Notes under the pieces: model-generated
Databases searched by the model: none
What the model was told of the DNA's origin: nothing
Seen by the model: the letters and a program-made list of their open reading frames with translations, nothing else
Shown: positions 1-5,548 of the stretch, piece by piece
How the letters are laid out: each line of letters starts with the position of its first letter
Position numbering within the stretch: position 1 is the stretch's first letter
Assembly: GCA_027001815.1 (NCBI GenBank)
Contig: JALTLT010000159.1
Coordinates: forward strand, 1-5,548
Direction of reading: 5' to 3'
Source of the DNA: Gammaproteobacteria bacterium
Lineage (GTDB): Bacteria; Pseudomonadota; Gammaproteobacteria; JALTLT01
DNA length: 5,548 bases
Program-made: the position numbers and the translations under genes

Positions 1-2288
1 TCCCATGCGATGGAGCAGATTACCGAGTTCCACGCGGGCCGCGGTATCGTCGGGATGGAACTCCAGCCACTTCTCCAGCTCACTGCGCGCGCCCGGCAGG
101 TCCCCGCCCTTCGACAGCGCCTTGGCGATCCGGATCGCCATTAGCGTGTGCGGCTCGAGCCGCAGGGCACGTCGATAGGCTTCGGCGGCCTCCCGGTAGC
201 GACCCGCCAGCCACAACACGTCACCTTCGACACGCTGCACCGCCGGCGATTTCGGGTGGCGCCGGCGCAGATCCTCTACCAGCCGGACCGCCTCCCGCTC
301 ATTGCCCCACGATATCTCGGCGGTCGCCAGGGTACGGATCACGGCAAGGCTGTCGGGGCTCAGTTCGAGGGCAGCATGCAACTCCCCGAGCGCTTCCTTC
401 CGTCGATCGAGCTTGATCAGCACCTCCGCAAGGGCCAGACGGGCCGCGGCATGATTCGGCCGGCCTTCGCGCCAGCGCTCGAGCGGTTCGACAGCCTCCT
501 CATAGCGCCCCTGCCGGTAGAGAATCCGCCCTACGAGAGCCGCCGCGGCGGGATGTCCCGGTCGCAGATCGCGGGCCTCACGCGCCACCTGCATCGCCTC
601 TTCCAGCCGTTTGCCGGCGAGCAGGAGGCCCGCCAGCATCACCCGGGCCTCGAAGTCCGAGCGATTCACCCGCCGTGCCCTCTCGAGCAGCTCGAGGGCC
701 TGGTCCCGTGCCCCGCCTCGCGCCTTGAGGCGGGCCAGGCGGACCATCGCCCGGGTGTTGTCGGGATCCACTTCCAGGATACGCAGGTAGCGGGCGACGG
801 CGTTTTCGGGACGATCGCGGATCTCGTCCACGCGGGCCAGGTTGAGCATGGCGGGAACGAACTGCGGCTCCTTCTCGAGAGCGGCATTCAGCAGCGCTTC
901 CGCTTCATCGAACTTGCGCTGCATGAGCAGGACCCCCGCCAGCAGATTGTCGGCGAAGGCGCTATCGGGATTGCGGGACCGGAGCTCGCGGGCCACCCGT
1001 TCCGCCTCTGCAATCTCTCCCTTCTGGATCAGCCCCATGACGAAGAGAACGGTGGAACGTCTGTCGACCCCGGTCTCCTCGAGCCCCTCGCCGAGCAGGG
1101 CGCGGGCACGATCCAGATCCCCCTCCAGCAGATAGGTCTCGGCCAGGCGCCGATCGATCTCCTCCCCGGCCGCACCCGCATCGAGCGCCCTTCGAAAGTA
1201 CTCCCGCGCCCTCTTCAGGTCACCCGCCCGGATGGCGATCTCCCCTACCAGCGAGAGCAGTCCCGCATTCCCCCCCTCCTTCTGCTCCACCAGCGGGTCG
1301 AGAACCGAGAGCGCTCCGTGGGGGTCTTCCAGCTTGAGATGGGTGATACCGAGCAGCTTGCGGGCCGCATCGTTTTCGGGCTTCCGGGCGATGTAGCTGG
1401 AGAGGTACATCTCGGCCTGTTCGTAGTTGCCCATGGCGAAATCGACGGCACCCAGAAGGAGGAGGGCCGGCCTGAAGTCGAGTCCCTTCTTGATCACTTC
1501 GAGAAGATGGCTCTCGGCCCGCTCGAAATCGCCCTGGCGGTAGGCATAGAGGCCCATCAGGTAGTTGGGCATGGGATGCCGGGGAGACCGGGCGAGCATC
1601 CTTTCGATCTCCGGCAACGCCTTGTCGTACTCCCCCGCCCCGATCCAGGTGATCACGAGATAGAAGCGGGCATTGAGACCGTAGCGGGCCTGCTCTGCCC
1701 CCGGCAGATCGAGGATCGCCTGGTAGCTCTCCGCCGCCTCCTGGAAACGGCGCCCTGCCAGCGCGATCTGGCCCCGCAGATCAAGCAGATCGGGATTGGC
1801 CGGGTAACGCTCCAGGGCCCGTTCCACCTGTCTTGCCGCCTCGTCGAAATGCCCATCGTGAAAGGCGAGGCGCGCCTGCATCTCGAGCACCGGTGCCGCC
1901 TCCGGAGAGAGCAGCAGCGCCCGGTCGAATGCCTTCATCCCGCTCTCGCGCCTGCCCTCGGCGAAGGCGGCCCGCGCCCTGACCACATGGAGACGGGCCA
2001 GCATCTCCGGATCACCCGCCTCCGGCACCTCGATCTCCCCGATCTTCCCGTACTCCCTCTCACCGAGGAGCGCACGGGCCTCGAGCAGGGCAATCTCCAC
2101 CCCCTCCGCACCGAGTTCCCTCAACCGGTCCACCTGCTTGCGCAGGGCCGGACCGTCACCCAGCCGGTCGTAGATGCGCGCCAGTTCGAGATGGGCATCG
2201 AGCCGATCCGGCTTCCTCTGGATGGCATTCTTCAGATGGATGATCGCCGTGGCGTATCCCCCCTTCTGCAGAGCGGCACGGGCCCGCT
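1..2288 (-). repeat. Tandem TPR repeat region within PrsT
   Basis: From the ERARAALQKGGY segment onward the protein is a run of degenerate repeats of about 34 residues. They share small residues at helix-packing positions (G-x-Y/F-x-x-A) and a Pro closing helix B (for example ALERYP, ALEKEP, RALRLEP). The repeats are degenerate at DNA level; I saw no near-identical tandem copies, so recent internal duplication is not indicated. The array continues to the window edge. Confidence 0.85.
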
Positions 2289-2439
2289 CGACCTCGTCTC
2301 CAGCCACGTTCGAAGCCCTGTCGCAGCCTCCGGTCGCCAGCAGCGCCGCCACGAGCAGCCAGCCCACCCACTTCGAAATACGCCTCGCCTTCTTCTCCAT
2401 CTGCTCTCTCATCGGTTGTTCCGACCCCGCTCCATCCAT
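1..2439 (-). CDS. prsT: PEP-CTERM system TPR-repeat lipoprotein PrsT (C-terminus cut off by window edge)
   Basis: Lipid-anchored TPR protein; 813 codons are visible with no stop before the left edge. TIGR02917 members are about 900 residues, so roughly 80-110 are missing. Numbering is from the ATG at 2439. The segment 14-38 is a signal peptide: basic MEKKARRISK, a hydrophobic core WVGWLLVAALLA, then TGG before Cys39, which fits the lipoprotein pattern. Asp40 follows the Cys, which in E. coli would retain the protein in the inner membrane. The rest is near-continuous TPR repeats of about 34 residues, with helix signatures such as GRRFQEAAESYQAILDLP, GNYEQAEMYL, RKFDEAEALLNAALEKEP, GRYEEAVEPL and GRYREAAEAYRRALRLEP. 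Three in-frame ATGs compete: 2439 (AGGTGG 7 bases upstream, chosen), 2412, and 2400 (weak GAGAG, but the most compact signal peptide, Cys at 26). The first lies 2 bases past the prsR stop, so the gene is probably in the same operon. The role is inferred to be a periplasmic protein-interaction scaffold; the exact function is not established from sequence. Generic TPR lipoproteins are the main alternative, but the prsK-prsR context argues for PrsT. Confidence 0.93.
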   Translation of the reverse strand, partial: MDGAGSEQPMREQMEKKARRISKWVGWLLVAALLATGGCDRASNVAGDEVERARAALQKGGYATAIIHLKNAIQRKPDRLDAHLELARIYDRLGDGPALRKQVDRLRELGAEGVEIALLEARALLGEREYGKIGEIEVPEAGDPEMLARLHVVRARAAFAEGRRESGMKAFDRALLLSPEAAPVLEMQARLAFHDGHFDEAARQVERALERYPANPDLLDLRGQIALAGRRFQEAAESYQAILDLPGAEQARYGLNARFYLVITWIGAGEYDKALPEIERMLARSPRHPMPNYLMGLYAYRQGDFERAESHLLEVIKKGLDFRPALLLLGAVDFAMGNYEQAEMYLSSYIARKPENDAARKLLGITHLKLEDPHGALSVLDPLVEQKEGGNAGLLSLVGEIAIRAGDLKRAREYFRRALDAGAAGEEIDRRLAETYLLEGDLDRARALLGEGLEETGVDRRSTVLFVMGLIQKGEIAEAERVARELRSRNPDSAFADNLLAGVLLMQRKFDEAEALLNAALEKEPQFVPAMLNLARVDEIRDRPENAVARYLRILEVDPDNTRAMVRLARLKARGGARDQALELLERARRVNRSDFEARVMLAGLLLAGKRLEEAMQVAREARDLRPGHPAAAALVGRILYRQGRYEEAVEPLERWREGRPNHAAARLALAEVLIKLDRRKEALGELHAALELSPDSLAVIRTLATAEISWGNEREAVRLVEDLRRRHPKSPAVQRVEGDVLWLAGRYREAAEAYRRALRLEPHTLMAIRIAKALSKGGDLPGARSELEKWLEFHPDDTAARVELGNLLHRMG
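2323..2400 (-). other. Lipoprotein signal peptide region of PrsT
   Basis: This segment encodes a textbook tripartite export signal. Residues 1-10 from the ATG at 2400 are basic (MEKKARRISK), 11-22 are hydrophobic with two Trp, and T-G-G precedes the Cys encoded at 2325-2323. The residues before Cys fit the loose lipobox pattern, though the usual Leu at -3 is Thr here. Cleavage by signal peptidase II and lipid attachment are predicted from family knowledge, not shown. Confidence 0.8.
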
Positions 2440-2441
2440 CG

Positions 2442-3813
<1,372 letters not shown>

Positions 3814-3824
<11 letters not shown>

Positions 3825-5548
3825 TGGATCCTCCTGTCTCGTTGTCCAGAGGGGCATCATCGGCCGTCGCCCGGTAGAGTGGCAGGCGCAACAGGAAGAG
3901 GGAGCCCTTGCCCACCTCACTCTCGACGAGCATATCACCTCCCTGAGAGCGGGCAAACTCACGGCTCTCGAAGACACCGAGACCCATTCCCGCATTTCCC
4001 TTGGTGGTTACGAAGGGGCGAAACAGGCTGTCTCGCATGAACTCCTCGCTCATGCCGCTGCCGTTGTCGCGCACCGCCACCCACGCCTGCTCCTCACCGT
4101 CGTGACCCACCTCCACGACTACCTCTCCGTCATCCGGTGTGGCCTCCTGGGCGTTCTGGATCAGGTGCATGAGGATATCCTGCATCCGTTCGCCATCTAC
4201 CAGGACTTCGACCGGTCGGCCGGGTACCTTCAGTTCCGGGAGGGGCAGCCCTCCCCGACGCTGACCAACCGCCTGCCGTGCCACCCGACGCAGATCGATG
4301 ATCCCCTTCCGCTCCCCCGGGTCTCCCTTGCGGAGCTGTTGGAGCATGCGATTGATACGCCGGTTCACGTTCTCGATGACACGGAAGGCATCGGCGACGA
4401 AGGCCGGGTTCTCCCGGTGACGGCCGGCATTGTCGATCAGGAGCTGGAGCTGGGCGCCGACATTCTTGAGATCGTGCACCACGAACGAGGAGAGCCGGTT
4501 GAACGCCTCGAACTGACGCGCCGCGGCGAGTTCCTCGGAGGTCATCAGCAGAACCAGGTGACTGGCCAGATGGATCCCCACGGTCCGCAGGAGATCACGA
4601 TCCTCCCAGGTCAGGGTGTGATGCACGCGGGGCGGAGCCAAAACCAGCACACCGACCAGCTGCCGGCTCTGCAGCAGAGGGATGATGAGCCAGAAATCAC
4701 TCTCGCTCACCCATGGCGGGAGCTGGAGGCCGGCATAGGACTCGGGATGCTCCCGACAATCCTCCACCTCGATCACCTTCTGCTCCGCCTGCAGCCACTG
4801 CACGAGCGGGAGATCGGCGGGAAATCTCTCTTCGGCTTCACGCATGTTCCAGCGACGGTAGACCTCGAAGTCGCCGTTCCTGTCCACCGCCCACAGCACA
4901 CCCGCGGGGCTCTCCACGATCTGCGCCACCGACTTGATGATCCGGATGCCGGGGTCGGGCTCTTCATCGGAACTGAGGGTGGTGGAGAGCTTGGACCACT
5001 CGTCACGGTAGTCGTACTTGTAACTGAAGAAGTTGCGGGAGAGGAACAGACGCAGCCAGGCCCTCACCTGACCGGAAAAGAGCACGGCCAGCAGGAGCAG
5101 CAGGGCGAGGGTGATGAAGAGGGCCTGGGCGACCCCTCCCCAAGTCCCGCCGAACTCCCGGATATAGTAGCCGGCCCCTCCCATCAGCAGGAGGTAGCCC
5201 CCCGCGCCGAGCACCGACGCCGTGTGGAACACCACCTTTCTCGAGACGAAGACGTCCAGTGACCACTGGGGGTTCCGCGCCGCACTCAACATGATCAGGG
5301 GAACCACCAGCACGTTTACCCCGCCGCGGGCGATCCAGAGATCCTGATCGATGGTGCCGAAGAGCAGCGTGTGCGCAAAGAGGAAGAAGTCGTAGGCGAA
5401 AAGGAATCCGATCCCCATGAAGAGATGCTTGATTCCCCAACGATACTCGGGACGGGTGTTACGGAAGACCTGTTCCAGGAGAATGATACCCGCCAGGGAG
5501 GAGAGAACCAGCAGCAGATGGGCGACGAAGGGCCCTGCCAGCAGTCCC
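3814..5548 (-). CDS. prsK: PEP-CTERM system sensor histidine kinase PrsK (N-terminus cut off by window edge)
   Basis: Membrane sensor kinase, the presumed phosphodonor of PrsR. The frame is open to the right edge: 43 codons precede the first in-window ATG (5418) and read as membrane protein, so that ATG is internal. The 577 visible residues are numbered from the first full codon at 5547. About five hydrophobic segments come first (roughly 1-28, 41-64, 75-91, 105-129, 137-165). A GAF-like region follows (about 200-335). The kinase core has an H-box FVVHDLKN with phospho-acceptor His358 (codon 4476-4474), an N-box HLIQNAQEA (Asn465), G1 DNGSGM (494-499), an F-box FRPF (509-512) and G2 GMGLGV (520-525). 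All catalytic boxes look intact. The family (TIGR02916) is about 680 residues, so roughly 100 are missing, probably further membrane helices. It ends with TGA at 3816-3814, overlapping prsR by 11 bases, which suggests translational coupling. The signal sensed is unknown. Identity rests on recognised family features and the prsR/prsT neighbours. Confidence 0.95.
3830..3835 (-). promoter_or_regulatory. Ribosome binding site of prsR
   Basis: A perfect AGGAGG lies inside the last codons of prsK, 5 bases before TTG (3824-3822). It decides the prsR start, since the upstream ATGs at 3860 and 3857 have no comparable site. A strong ribosome site paired with a weak TTG codon, overlapping the end of prsK, fits translational coupling that matches kinase and regulator levels. 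The coupling is inferred. Confidence 0.85.

Noticed and set aside
3825..3995. A 57-residue N-terminal extension of PrsR from an ATG at 3995.
   Set aside because: The added residues are an out-of-frame reading of the prsK end, with no homology and no ribosome site; the TTG with AGGAGG is far better.
4102..5262. A 386-codon plus-strand open frame as a real gene.
   Set aside because: It is the in-register antisense of prsK, rich in His, Gln and Pro, with no recognisable domain.
5415..5418. ATG at 5418 as the start of prsK.
   Set aside because: The frame continues upstream to the window edge and encodes membrane-helix sequence typical of PrsK, so this Met is internal.

Overview
The window is about 64% GC by eye and is fully coding on the minus strand. 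It carries three tightly packed genes in the order prsK - prsR - prsT, transcribed from the right end towards position 1. This trio is the regulatory cassette known from bacteria with the PEP-CTERM / exosortase (EpsH-type, XrtA) surface-protein and exopolysaccharide system. The protein families are TIGR02916 (histidine kinase PrsK), TIGR02915 (response regulator PrsR) and TIGR02917 (TPR lipoprotein PrsT). GC content, codon use and the cassette itself suggest a Gram-negative beta- or gammaproteobacterium. No rRNA or other taxonomic marker is present, so a finer assignment is not supported.

Layout, right to left. Positions 5547-3814 hold prsK without its N-terminus: the reading frame is open to the window edge, and membrane segments are followed by a GAF-like region and a histidine-kinase core. 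Positions 3824-2442 hold a complete prsR, which begins with a TTG codon behind a perfect AGGAGG and overlaps prsK by 11 bases. From about 2439 to position 1 lies prsT without its C-terminus: a lipoprotein signal followed by near-continuous TPR repeats.

How they work together (family knowledge plus inference): PrsK senses an unknown signal at the inner membrane and autophosphorylates. It passes the phosphate to Asp55 of PrsR, a sigma-54-dependent activator with receiver, AAA+ and Fis-type HTH domains, which would turn on sigma-54 promoters of PEP-CTERM or exopolysaccharide genes elsewhere. PrsT is a lipid-anchored TPR scaffold of the same system. The exosortase and its PEP-CTERM substrates are not in this window. 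There is no intergenic stretch longer than a few bases, and no RNA gene, repeat array, mobile element, promoter or terminator that I could support. Long open frames on the plus strand exist, but they are in-register antisense shadows of the three genes.
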